NCBI GenBank assembly: GCA_023395515.1 | Contig: JAEWZB010000117.1 | Location: 1-17,957 of the forward strand | Reading direction: 5' to 3' | From: Bacillota bacterium | Lineage (GTDB): Bacteria > Bacillota > Syntrophomonadia > Syntrophomonadales > Syntrophomonadaceae | DNA length: 17,957 bases | Part shown: positions 1 through 6,981 of the stretch, in pieces | Layout of the letters: each line of letters begins with the position of its first letter | How positions within the stretch are numbered: position 1 is the stretch's first letter | Notes under the pieces: model-generated | What the model was told of the DNA's origin: nothing | Database searches by the model: none | Seen by the model: only the letters and a program-made list of their open reading frames with translations | Program-made: the position numbers and the translations under genes

Positions 1-115
1 CTAATGGACCCAAGCTGTGCCATTTACCTGCTTCGGTTAAAGATGTTTCTGCGATTACAAAAGCTCTTTTAACTCCCGAACAAAAACCGGCATACTTAGC
101 TAAAACAGCTTGCAT
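1..115 (-). CDS. ispH: 4-hydroxy-3-methylbut-2-enyl diphosphate reductase, N-terminal fragment (runs off the window)
   Basis: Only the first 38 codons are inside the window; the gene continues past position 1. The translation starts MQAVLAKYAGFCSGVKRA, the highly conserved IspH/LytB N-terminus, and Cys12 is the first of the three cysteines that hold the [4Fe-4S] cluster in this family. IspH catalyses the last step of the non-mevalonate isoprenoid pathway, giving IPP and DMAPP. A GTGGGGTG purine-rich stretch precedes the ATG. It is the most distal visible gene of the aroF-tyrA-aroA-cmk-plsC operon, and cmk-plsC-ispH is a familiar order in clostridia. Identification rests on this short but diagnostic motif. 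Confidence 0.9.
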   Translation of the reverse strand, partial: MQAVLAKYAGFCSGVKRAFVIAETSLTEAGKWHSLGPL

Positions 116-169
116 CACAAAACACCCCACAAATATTTATATATTCTAATATTAATAGTTAATTCCTGC

Positions 170-763
170 TTAATTCCTTAAAAGTTGATTAATTTCGTCA
201 GTAACTAGATCAGAAACTTGAGCCATAACTTTTGAATTAACCTTTTGTTCTTTAAATTCTTCTAAATCTATAAGTTTGCCCACCCTAACTTCCAAGGGAC
301 TAAACCAGCCTAAAGGAACATTCCGCTCAGTTCCTAAACAGGCTACCGGCAGAATTGGGGCCCCGGTTTTCAGGGCAATCATGGCTACTCCCAGTTGCGG
401 TTTTAGATCTTGGCCAGTTCTATTTCTGGTTCCTTCGGGAAATATTCCCAGTACTTTTTCTCCCTCCAGTACCTGAATAGCTTCTTTTATGGCATTTTTA
501 TCTGCAGCTCCCCGCTTAACTGGAAAAGCGTTTAACTTTTTAAATAATTTACCCAATAATTTATAATTAAATAACTCGGCTTTAGCCATAAAGTGAATAG
601 GTCGATTAAAAACTACTGCTACCACAACGGGATCCCAAAAGCTAACATGATTAGCCGCTACTATAACTGGTCCTTGGGCAGGAATATTATGTAACCCTCG
701 AGATTTAAGCCCCAGCAGGAAAAATATTAACCGGCCTAATCTCCAAACAAATGAATAAATCAT
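170..763 (-). CDS. plsC: 1-acyl-sn-glycerol-3-phosphate acyltransferase (PlsC family)
   Basis: The 197-residue protein belongs to the PlsC acyltransferase family, which transfers an acyl chain to lysophosphatidic acid to make phosphatidic acid at the inner face of the membrane. The catalytic HX4D motif is His39-Asp44 (NHVSFWD), and the FPEGTR substrate-binding motif is at residues 108-113. The N-terminus (residues 3-19) is hydrophobic and may associate with the membrane. Length is normal for short bacterial PlsC. The ATG has a TAGGAG site 7 nt upstream. It follows cmk after 10 bp and precedes ispH, so it is probably cotranscribed with both. The exact acyl acceptor cannot be read from the sequence. 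Confidence 0.92.
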   Translation of the reverse strand: MIYSFVWRLGRLIFFLLGLKSRGLHNIPAQGPVIVAANHVSFWDPVVVAVVFNRPIHFMAKAELFNYKLLGKLFKKLNAFPVKRGAADKNAIKEAIQVLEGEKVLGIFPEGTRNRTGQDLKPQLGVAMIALKTGAPILPVACLGTERNVPLGWFSPLEVRVGKLIDLEEFKEQKVNSKVMAQVSDLVTDEINQLLRN

Positions 764-773
764 AATCCTACTC

Positions 774-1424
774 CTAGTTGATAAAAGAGACTATGGTATC
801 TAATACCTCTATAATACTTTTATCTGATGTATCTATAATTATCGAATCATCTAAAATTTTTAAAGCCCCTACCCCACGGTTGGCATCACTGGCATCTCTT
901 TGAGCAATGTCATTTTTTACTTCCATAAAAGCAAGGTCATGACCTTGTTCAGCCAGTTCCAGAATACGTCTTTTCGCCCGTTCTTCTAAACTAGCCGTGA
1001 TAAAAAATTTATACTGGGCATCAGGTAAGACACATTCCCCAATATCTCTGCCATCCATAACTACTGCAGCTAATTTAGCCATCTCTTGCTGTTTTTTAAC
1101 CATAATTTCCCTAACTGTAGGATATGATGCTAATTTAGATACATGACTATTTATTCCAGGAGTTCTAATTAATTCGGTAATATCTTCCTTATCACAGTAT
1201 ATGTATTGTTTATCCCCTTTATTTTTAAAGTAAATATTAGTAGATTGGGCTAAGTCGGTAAGACTCTCAGAATCATCCAAATTAATTCCAAGCTGCAGGG
1301 CTTTCCAGGTCAGAGCTCTATACATTGCTCCAGTGTCTATATAAATAAAACCCAGCTTTTGAGCCAGTAACTTAGCGATAGTGCTTTTACCTGCTCCAGC
1401 CGGTCCATCTATGGCAATTTTCAT
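774..1424 (-). CDS. cmk: (d)CMP kinase
   Basis: This is cytidylate kinase, which phosphorylates CMP and dCMP with ATP. It has an N-terminal P-loop GPAGAGKS (about residues 7-14), the DTGAMYRA nucleotide monophosphate-binding motif, and a DGRDIG motif mid-protein, all typical of bacterial Cmk. Length is 216 residues, as expected. I place the start at the ATG (MKIAIDGP) rather than an in-frame GTG four codons upstream, because the AGGTGG ribosome binding site overlaps that GTG and sits 8 nt before the ATG. It lies between aroA (about 60 bp upstream) and plsC in the same transcription direction. Confidence 0.93.
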   Translation of the reverse strand: MKIAIDGPAGAGKSTIAKLLAQKLGFIYIDTGAMYRALTWKALQLGINLDDSESLTDLAQSTNIYFKNKGDKQYIYCDKEDITELIRTPGINSHVSKLASYPTVREIMVKKQQEMAKLAAVVMDGRDIGECVLPDAQYKFFITASLEERAKRRILELAEQGHDLAFMEVKNDIAQRDASDANRGVGALKILDDSIIIDTSDKSIIEVLDTIVSFIN

Positions 1425-1484
1425 ACGGATTACCACCTACCCATATTCCTTTACATTTTAGCATAATATTACACAAAAAAGATA

Positions 1485-2768
1485 TTATATGTTCAAATCA
1501 TCTAATTTAGCCCAGAAATCAGGAAAGGAAATATCCACTGCTTCGGCATTAATTATAGTAGTTTCGTCTGCCGCTGCTAACCCTGCCACAGCTAAAGCCA
1601 TAGCTATGCGGTGATCCCCCCAGCTATCAACTATAGTTCCTTTTAAACTATCATAGTTGCCTTCAATTACAAAACCATCGGTAGTTTCAGTAATGTTAGC
1701 CCCCATTTTAGTAAGTTCACTACATATGGCTTTAATACGGTCAGTTTCTTTCACCCTTAATTCCCCGGCATCTTTAACTACCGAAGTCCCCTGCGCCACT
1801 GCCATAGCTACGGCTAAAACCGGCAGCTCGTCTATCAGACGGGGAAGTATTTCTCCTTCTATTTCTATACTATTTAAACTGCTGCCTTTTATTACTAAAT
1901 CAGCTACTAGCTCTCCGCTTACCATATGCTCATTCTCTATTTTTATATTAGCTCCCATAGCAGTTAAAACTTCCAGTATCCCGGATCGGGTAGGATTTAT
2001 TCCTACTTTACTTATTAAAACTTCCGCCCCGGGTATAATACTGGCCGCCACCATAAAAAAAGCGGCTGAGGATATATCATTAGGAACATTTATTCTTTGA
2101 CAAGTTAATTCTGAACCAGGTGAGATGGTTACTGCCAAATCATCTTGTCCTATATTAGCTCCCATAGCACTTAACATTCTCTCACTATGATCCCTGGATT
2201 TTTGAGGTTCTATAATAGTAGTAGATCCACTGGCAGTTAAACCGGCTAACATTAAAGCTGATTTTATTTGGGCACTGGCCACGGGACTATGATAAGTTAT
2301 GCCTTGCAGCTTAGTACCTTTTACCGCCAAAGGAGCATAGCTTTCACTGCGGGCATAAATATTAGCCCCCATTTGGGCTAAGGGTTTTATTATCCTCTGC
2401 ATAGGTCTCTGGTTAAGAGAACTATCCCCCGATAAAACCGCAAAAAAGTCTTGCCCGGATAATAAGCCGGTCAATAACCTCATAGTAGTACCCGAGTTAC
2501 CGCAGGGCAAAACATTTTTTGGTTCAGTCAAACCTTTCATACCTTGGCCTTTAACCCTTAAGGTAGTATGGTTTTGTTCTATGGCAATTCCCAGTTGTCT
2601 CATACACTGGCAGGTAGCAAGGGTATCTTCTGCTAACAAGAAATTTTCAATCAGACTTTCCCCGGTTGCTAAAGCAGTAAAAATCACCGCCCGGTGGGAT
2701 ATGGACTTATCAGCCCCTACGGTTAATTCTCCTTGCAATCGTTTAGCTTTCCTAATAGTTTTATTCAT
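1485..2768 (-). CDS. aroA: 3-phosphoshikimate 1-carboxyvinyltransferase (EPSP synthase)
   Basis: The 427-residue protein makes EPSP from shikimate-3-phosphate and PEP, the sixth shikimate-pathway step. Visible family motifs are DKSISHRA (residues 20-27), GNSGTTMRL (90-98), SAQIK, NPTRSG, ELRVKETDRI and GDHRIAMA near the C-terminus. GNSGTTMRL and SAQIK point to the class II (Bacillus/CP4-like) branch. One oddity is that the usual PGDKS is GADKS here, so both residues before the Asp differ from the common form. The ATG follows a TAGGTGG site that overlaps the tyrA stop codon, an 8-bp gap that suggests translational coupling to tyrA. Confidence 0.95.
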   Translation of the reverse strand: MNKTIRKAKRLQGELTVGADKSISHRAVIFTALATGESLIENFLLAEDTLATCQCMRQLGIAIEQNHTTLRVKGQGMKGLTEPKNVLPCGNSGTTMRLLTGLLSGQDFFAVLSGDSSLNQRPMQRIIKPLAQMGANIYARSESYAPLAVKGTKLQGITYHSPVASAQIKSALMLAGLTASGSTTIIEPQKSRDHSERMLSAMGANIGQDDLAVTISPGSELTCQRINVPNDISSAAFFMVAASIIPGAEVLISKVGINPTRSGILEVLTAMGANIKIENEHMVSGELVADLVIKGSSLNSIEIEGEILPRLIDELPVLAVAMAVAQGTSVVKDAGELRVKETDRIKAICSELTKMGANITETTDGFVIEGNYDSLKGTIVDSWGDHRIAMALAVAGLAAADETTIINAEAVDISFPDFWAKLDDLNI

Positions 2769-2776
2769 TATTCCAC

Positions 2777-3853
2777 CTACCTAACCCATGCTTTTATTTT
2801 ATGATTTTGCAGCAACTTTACAGCTTGAGCTGCTTGTGTATCGGTAGGGACGCCAATTCTTATAGTGCCCCCATCTCCTTCTCTAACTCTTAATATTTCA
2901 ATATCAACAATATTAATATCCTGGGTTCCCAAAATATAGCCTAGTTTTCCGATAATACCCGGTTCATCCGGTACAATACATACTACATCATGATAGCTGG
3001 GAATAAGACCTTTACGGGCATGAGGAATCTCATCCCTTATATTTTTAGCCCTATTAAGTATTTCCAATAGTTTTTCATTATCTTCTTGTTCGATAGTCTT
3101 TTTTATATTGTCCAATATATCAGTGAGTTTATCCAGTTTATTAAGAATATGAAACCGGTTAAACAAAAGGATATCTTCCCATAGCTTCGGATTGGAGGAA
3201 GCAATACGGGTAGTATCTCTAAAACCTCCGGCGGCCATGGACAAATTATCTTCAGTGCCTTCGGTAAGGTTAACTAAAGCTACTGCGGCTAAGTGGGGCA
3301 CATGGCTGACAGTAGCTACTAACTCATCATGTAAAACTGCATCCAAAATCTTTATTCTGGCTCCGGTAACCCGAATAATTTCAATTAATTTATCTACCGG
3401 TTCCTGGGGCACTCCTGCCGGAGTTAAACCGTAAACGGCATTTTCAAAAAGATAGCGGTCAGCTCCATTTATACCTTTTATCTCGGAACCGGCCATAGGA
3501 TGCCCCCCAATTCCCCACACCCCTGAGGGAAGGCTTTTGAATATTTCCATTACTTCTTGCTTGGTACTGCCTACATCAGTAACAATAGTACCGGGTCGCA
3601 ATACCGGGTTAATTTGGGTTATTATTTCCTGATAATAGCTAAGGGGGCTGCACAAGAATATTATTTCCGCTTGGGAGGCCCCGGTCACTAAATCTGCTGC
3701 TTCATCAATAGCTCCTATGGATATAGCTGTTTGCAAAGACTCCTTATTAGGGTCATAACCATAAATACGATTTATTAAAGGTGAGCCTTTAAGGGCTAAC
3801 CCTAAAGACCCACCTATTAATCCGGTGCCGATTATTAAAAGATTCACCTGCAT
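2777..3853 (-). CDS. tyrA: Prephenate dehydrogenase with C-terminal ACT domain
   Basis: This enzyme oxidatively decarboxylates prephenate to 4-hydroxyphenylpyruvate for tyrosine synthesis. It opens with a Rossmann motif (GTGLIGG, residues 9-15) for NAD(P). The conserved GGHPMAGSE segment places the expected catalytic His at residue 118. The C-terminal part from about residue 288 (YHDVVCIVPDEPGIIGKLG) has the look of an ACT domain, often a feedback site for tyrosine. At 358 residues it matches Firmicute TyrA proteins of this architecture. It is second in the aroF operon, 19 bp after aroF, and its stop codon overlaps the aroA ribosome binding site. Confidence 0.94.
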   Translation of the reverse strand: MQVNLLIIGTGLIGGSLGLALKGSPLINRIYGYDPNKESLQTAISIGAIDEAADLVTGASQAEIIFLCSPLSYYQEIITQINPVLRPGTIVTDVGSTKQEVMEIFKSLPSGVWGIGGHPMAGSEIKGINGADRYLFENAVYGLTPAGVPQEPVDKLIEIIRVTGARIKILDAVLHDELVATVSHVPHLAAVALVNLTEGTEDNLSMAAGGFRDTTRIASSNPKLWEDILLFNRFHILNKLDKLTDILDNIKKTIEQEDNEKLLEILNRAKNIRDEIPHARKGLIPSYHDVVCIVPDEPGIIGKLGYILGTQDINIVDIEILRVREGDGGTIRIGVPTDTQAAQAVKLLQNHKIKAWVR

Positions 3854-3872
3854 CTTAGTTTACCACTTTCCT

Positions 3873-4877
3873 CTATATTAAAGCTTGTTTCATCATGACT
3901 GCCCGCCTGGCTAACTCCTTAAAATTATCGGGAGTAAGTGATTGGGGCCCGTCAGATAAAGCTTCACTAGGTTTTTGGTGAACTTCAACCATTAATCCGT
4001 CACAACCTGCTCCTATAGCGGCCAAAGCCATGGGCTGCACTAACTTCCATTTGCCGGTACCATGACTAGGGTCTACTAGTATGGGCAGATGTGTCAGGTT
4101 CTTAATTAAAGGTACAGCACTTAAATCCAAGGTATTTCTAGTGTAGGTTTCAAAAGTTCTGATACCTCTTTCACATAAAATAACTTGCGGATTACCACTG
4201 GATATAATGTATTCAGCCGCCATTATCCATTCTTCAATAGTAGCAGAAGGACCCCTTTTCAGCAAAATCGGTTTACCTATTTTGCCTAATTCACGCAGGA
4301 GGAAGAAATTTTGCATATTCCGGGCTCCTACTTGGAGAATATCAACATATTCGGCTACTACCTCAATCATACGGGGGTCCATTACTTCCGTAACTACCGG
4401 CAGACCCGTTTCCAGACTGGCTTCTTTTAGAATCTTCAAGCCTTCTATTTCCAAGCCTTGAAAGGCATATGGTGAAGTCCGGGGTTTAAAGGCTCCTCCT
4501 CTTAACATGGTAGCTCCAGCTTCTTTTACCAACCGGGCCACTTCCAGAAACTTATCCCGTCCCTCCACTGCACAGGGCCCCGCTATTATTTGCAAAGAGC
4601 CGTCTCCTATAGTAGCAGAACCTACCTGAATAATGGTTTTTTCCGGTTTAAATTCCTTGGAAGCCATTTTGAAAGGCTGTACAATGGGAACCACATTTTC
4701 TACTCCGGGCAGAGTAAGAAATAGATCTACAATTTCTTGAGTTCTTTGTCCAATAGCCCCAATTATAGTCCTTTCTACGCCTTCGGATAAATGAACCTGA
4801 AACCCTTTTTCATTTAGCTTGTTACAAACTTGTTCAATTTCATCAGATCCGGTGTTTCTTTCCATTACAATAATCAC
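3873..4877 (-). CDS. aroF: 3-deoxy-7-phosphoheptulonate synthase, type I-beta, with N-terminal ferredoxin-like regulatory domain
   Basis: DAHP synthase joins PEP and erythrose-4-phosphate, the entry step of the shikimate pathway. Residues 1 to about 67 (MIIVMERNTG...) form the ferredoxin-like domain found in Thermotoga maritima-type enzymes, where it mediates aromatic amino acid inhibition. The linker PFKMASKE leads to the barrel, with GPCAVE (metal ligand Cys102), KPRTSPY (131-137), VDPSHGTGKW and MVEVH. I choose the GTG start at 4877 because GGAGG lies 8 nt upstream and it gives the usual N-terminus; an in-frame TTG further out would start inside the terminator hairpin. It is first in the tyrA-aroA-cmk-plsC-ispH operon and sits behind an attenuator-like leader. 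Confidence 0.95.
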   Translation of the reverse strand: MIIVMERNTGSDEIEQVCNKLNEKGFQVHLSEGVERTIIGAIGQRTQEIVDLFLTLPGVENVVPIVQPFKMASKEFKPEKTIIQVGSATIGDGSLQIIAGPCAVEGRDKFLEVARLVKEAGATMLRGGAFKPRTSPYAFQGLEIEGLKILKEASLETGLPVVTEVMDPRMIEVVAEYVDILQVGARNMQNFFLLRELGKIGKPILLKRGPSATIEEWIMAAEYIISSGNPQVILCERGIRTFETYTRNTLDLSAVPLIKNLTHLPILVDPSHGTGKWKLVQPMALAAIGAGCDGLMVEVHQKPSEALSDGPQSLTPDNFKELARRAVMMKQALI

Positions 4878-4885
4878 TATAAAAT

Positions 4886-4902
4886 CCTCCTTTTTTTGGA
4901 GG
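4886..4902 (-). promoter_or_regulatory. Small hairpin over the aroF Shine-Dalgarno sequence
   Basis: On the transcribed strand CCTCC, seven A residues and GGAGG form a 5-bp stem whose 3' arm is the aroF Shine-Dalgarno. Pairing would reduce aroF initiation. The 5' arm belongs to CTCACCTCC, which could instead pair with the upstream GGGTGAG of the terminator hairpin. Whether it acts in the cell is inference. Confidence 0.45.
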
Positions 4903-4905
4903 TGA

Positions 4906-4944
4906 GAAAAACAAAAGCCATAAGTGAGCAAGACTCACCCATGG
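4906..4944 (-). terminator. Rho-independent terminator in the aroF leader (attenuator)
   Basis: Read on the minus strand, CCATGGGTGAG and CTCACTTATGG pair over 11 bp (two G-U pairs) around the loop TCTTG, followed by CTTTTGTTTTT. This is a good intrinsic terminator located 29 nt before the aroF start codon, inside the leader rather than after a gene, so it most likely attenuates the aro operon. Confidence 0.8.
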
Positions 4945-4982
4945 CATACTACTCCATGGTTGTATTCCCACCATCCTACCAT
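4935..4982 (-). CDS. Putative aromatic amino acid leader peptide of the aroF operon
   Basis: A 15-codon frame encodes MVGWWEYNHGVVCHG. It has adjacent Trp codons at positions 4-5 and a Tyr at 7, a composition expected of a trp/aro attenuator peptide. It starts about 34 nt after the predicted transcription start, and its stop codon lies in the 5' arm of the terminator hairpin. Stalling at the Trp codons would leave the first CCATGG (4954-4959) free to pair with the second (4939-4944), which breaks the terminator. The ribosome binding site is poor (only GGTAG-like sequence upstream), so translation is not certain, and the stop codon inside the terminator arm differs from the Escherichia coli layout. 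Confidence 0.55.
   Translation of the reverse strand: MVGWWEYNHGVVCHG
4939..4959 (-). promoter_or_regulatory. Candidate antiterminator hairpin
   Basis: Two CCATGG hexamers, at 4954-4959 and 4939-4944, are each self-complementary and separated by 9 nt. They can pair with each other in the leader RNA. The second copy is also the base of the terminator's 5' arm, so the two hairpins exclude each other. Confidence 0.5.
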
Positions 4983-5022
4983 ACTACCGTTTATTATTTA
5001 CCACTACCTTACTACAGTTATC

Positions 5023-5052
5023 ATTATAATATTCATGCTCTTAAAATTGCAA
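5023..5052 (-). promoter_or_regulatory. SigA-type promoter of the aroF operon
   Basis: On the minus strand TTGCAA (5047-5052) and a consensus TATAAT (5023-5028) are separated by 18 nt. Predicted transcription starts near 5016, about 140 nt ahead of the aroF GTG. It lies just after the stop codon of the upstream 151-residue gene. Confidence 0.7.
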
Positions 5053-5101
5053 CAAGAAAACTATGCCTTATACCCAAGAGATTAGAGAATAAATAAAGAT
5101 A

Positions 5102-5557
5102 CTAATAAATAAGAAAGGAAGGTTGGGGGATAGATTTCGTAACCGCATCAATCATAATTGATTTAACTATCCATTGATGCTGTCCCTTTTCCAGCAGAAC
5201 TCTAGCCTCTATTTTAACCTGGTTTTCCCCTGCTGCTTGCCCGGTTATATAATAAATCACCATATCCCTGCTGACAAATTGGCGGCCTATATATTTAACC
5301 TCGCGGCTTTTTAAGCTAACCGGCCAAGTAATAACATCTTCAGGCCAGTCTTTAGTCATATAAACATTTTTAACTGCCGTTAAAGAGGGTGGGGCTATCA
5401 AAGAAGTTTTCTCTCTTCCCGGGGGTGTTTGTACATCTTTTAGAGCAGCTACTAAGGCATCTTTGGCTATTTTCTCCGGTATAATCTTCTCGGATAATTG
5501 ATATAAGCCAACGGCCATAATTGCAATTAAAGCTATTATAAGTAATTTATTTTTCAT
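5102..5557 (-). CDS. Membrane-anchored protein of unknown function
   Basis: I do not recognise this 151-residue protein. With the start placed at MKNKLLIIALIAIMAVGLY, residues 4-19 form a hydrophobic segment that would act as a signal anchor, leaving most of the chain outside the membrane. The outer part is a mixed hydrophilic/beta-like sequence with no catalytic motif that I can name. The start is chosen because GGAGG lies 6 nt upstream; an in-frame upstream extension would begin in the intergenic region. That GGAGG is enclosed in a strong hairpin (see 5560-5589). The gene runs in the same direction as the aroF operon, but the operon has its own promoter between them. Confidence 0.7.
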   Translation of the reverse strand: MKNKLLIIALIAIMAVGLYQLSEKIIPEKIAKDALVAALKDVQTPPGREKTSLIAPPSLTAVKNVYMTKDWPEDVITWPVSLKSREVKYIGRQFVSRDMVIYYITGQAAGENQVKIEARVLLEKGQHQWIVKSIMIDAVTKSIPQPSFLIY

Positions 5558-5559
5558 GA

Positions 5560-5589
5560 CTAACCTCCACTTTATTAGTGTGAGGTTAG
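5560..5589 (-). promoter_or_regulatory. Hairpin enclosing the ribosome binding site of the 151-residue gene
   Basis: CTAACCTCCACT (5560-5571) and AGTGTGAGGTTAG (5577-5589) are complementary over 12 bp with one bulged base and a 5-nt loop. On the transcribed strand the 3' arm contains the GGAGG Shine-Dalgarno sequence (complement at 5564-5568), ending two bases before the ATG. There is no T-run after it, so a translational switch is more likely than a terminator. Confidence 0.6.
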
Positions 5590-5639
5590 CCAAATTTTTT
5601 TATTCTTTAATTATTAACTTGTAAAAATTAATCAATCCT

Positions 5640-5944
5640 GTTGAATGTATAAATATGTAGGAGCCGTTTGACGTAGCATGGAGGATACACCCTGTAAAGG
5701 CGAGATAAGAAAGGGGGCGAACCCTACGGACGGGCGCCGCAAGCGGCACTCCTGATGTTCGCTTGCCGCTCACTATTAAGGTTGTGAGCGGGCCACTGAA
5801 CATGGATGTACCTACAGGCACTTCTGATGTTCACTATCGTTCACCATTAAGGATGTGAATTGGCCCGGTACCCCTTTATTATTGAGCCAAGCAGTTGGTG
5901 TATCCCCATGCGAAGTCTGGCGACGAAATATTTATACATTCAAC
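5640..5944. mobile_element. MITE-like non-coding element, copy 1
   Basis: A 305-bp block matches 6982-7285 closely (roughly 85-90% by eye) and fills most of the gene-free stretch 5558-5972. Its ends are perfect 17-bp inverted repeats, GTTGAATGTATAAATAT and its complement. Further in, the arms stay complementary in patches (GCATGG-GGATACACC at both ends, AAAGGGG against CCCCTTT), so it could fold into one long branched hairpin. The middle has two related ~50-bp units (5745-5794 and 5817-5865). Each has a hairpin with an ATTAAGG loop, for example CCGCTCAC/GTGAGCGG at 5766-5791. It has no convincing coding region: open frames across it do not keep the same frame in both copies. No clear target duplication is seen. 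A non-autonomous transposable element is the best fit; a structured RNA is the alternative. Confidence 0.75.
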
Positions 5945-5972
5945 TACCGATATCATTGCTTTTAAAATAGAA

Positions 5973-6815
5973 TTATTCTAGCTTTTGCAGAATCCGGTTC
6001 TCCAGTGTCGCCAATTTTTCCAGAGAGTCTTTTAGAATTTTAAAATTATTTTTATTTAAGGACTGTTTACCATCTGATAGTGCTTTCTCCGGGTCTTGGT
6101 GAACTTCCACCATAACTCCGTCAGCCCCTGCCGCCAGCGCCGCTTTGGCAACGGGTATCACCATTTCCCATTTTCCCGTAGCATGGCTGGGGTCAACAAT
6201 AACCGGCAGGTGGGATAAGTGCTTAACTAAAGCTACAGCTCCTATATCTACGGTATTACGCGTATATGGTTCAAAAGTGCGGATGCCTCTTTCACATAAT
6301 ATAACTTCCTGGTTACCGCCGCTTAATATATATTCTGCGGCTAATAGCCATTCTTCAATAGTCGCGGATAAACCCCGCTTTAATAAAACCGGTTTTCTAA
6401 GGTTGCCTAATTCATCTAAAAGGGAAAAGTTTTGCATATTACGACTGCCTATTTGCAGAATATCTACTGCATCATAGACGACTTCCAGGTCCCGGATATC
6501 CATAATCTCTGTAACGATAGGCAAACCGGTAATCCTGCGGGCTTCCAGCATAATATTAAGGCCTTCTCTGCCCAAGCCTCTAAAAGAATAAGGTGAAGTT
6601 CTGGGCTTAAAAAGTCCGCCCCGCAGTATTTGCGCACCATTTTCTTTCAGGAAAACGGCTAACTCCAGAAATCCCTCATGGCTTTCCACCGCACAGGGAC
6701 CTGCAATTAAGGTACAATACCCTGATCCGATTAACACCTGATTAGTGCCGGTATTAACTTTTATAATCGTATTCTGGCTTGAATCTTCTTTAGCAGCCAG
6801 CCTGAAAGGCCTCAT
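5973..6815 (-). CDS. 3-deoxy-7-phosphoheptulonate synthase, short form without regulatory domain
   Basis: A second DAHP synthase of 280 residues, clearly paralogous to aroF (GPCAVE with Cys41, LRGGLFKPRTSPYSF, RNMQNF, VDPSHATGKW, MVEVHQDPE). It starts at MRPFRLAAKE, which aligns with the aroF linker PFKMASKE, so the whole ferredoxin-like regulatory domain is missing. Short type I-beta enzymes such as that of Pyrococcus are active but not feedback inhibited, so this may be an unregulated isozyme (inference). The ATG is chosen over an in-frame TTG five codons upstream because GGGGG sits 6 nt before it. No remnant of the missing domain is visible upstream. The gene lies alone between two copies of the 305-bp element. 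Confidence 0.93.
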   Translation of the reverse strand: MRPFRLAAKEDSSQNTIIKVNTGTNQVLIGSGYCTLIAGPCAVESHEGFLELAVFLKENGAQILRGGLFKPRTSPYSFRGLGREGLNIMLEARRITGLPIVTEIMDIRDLEVVYDAVDILQIGSRNMQNFSLLDELGNLRKPVLLKRGLSATIEEWLLAAEYILSGGNQEVILCERGIRTFEPYTRNTVDIGAVALVKHLSHLPVIVDPSHATGKWEMVIPVAKAALAAGADGVMVEVHQDPEKALSDGKQSLNKNNFKILKDSLEKLATLENRILQKLE

Positions 6816-6981
6816 ACTTAACCCCCGCAATTAATCTATATTTCTTTTCATAGCTTCCCCGGTTTTCATGCATAAATAGCATCACAAATAAATATCTCAT
6901 TATAGTATAACATTTTCTAGTTGGGTATAATTAGCATTAATTACAGGTTTAATTAAATGGTGTTTATATTAGTACGCATTA

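Noticed and set aside
4958..5016. Repeated GGTAG/TAG triplets in the aroF leader, considered as a TRAP (trp RNA-binding attenuation protein) site.
   Set aside because: TRAP sites need about nine or more (G/U)AG triplets spaced 2-3 nt apart; here there are few and the spacing is mostly 5 nt or more. The WW leader frame explains the region better.
5600..5821. A 73-residue minus-strand open frame inside repeat copy 1 and similar 64-65-residue frames in copy 2 (6969-7176).
   Set aside because: They overlie the repeat, have no ribosome binding site of note, and small indels shift the frame in the middle so the proteins match only in pieces. This is the pattern of non-coding sequence.
6831..6851. 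A six-codon frame (MKRNID) just before the short DAHP synthase.
   Set aside because: It has no aromatic codons and no terminator or competing hairpin follows, so it does not look like an attenuator.
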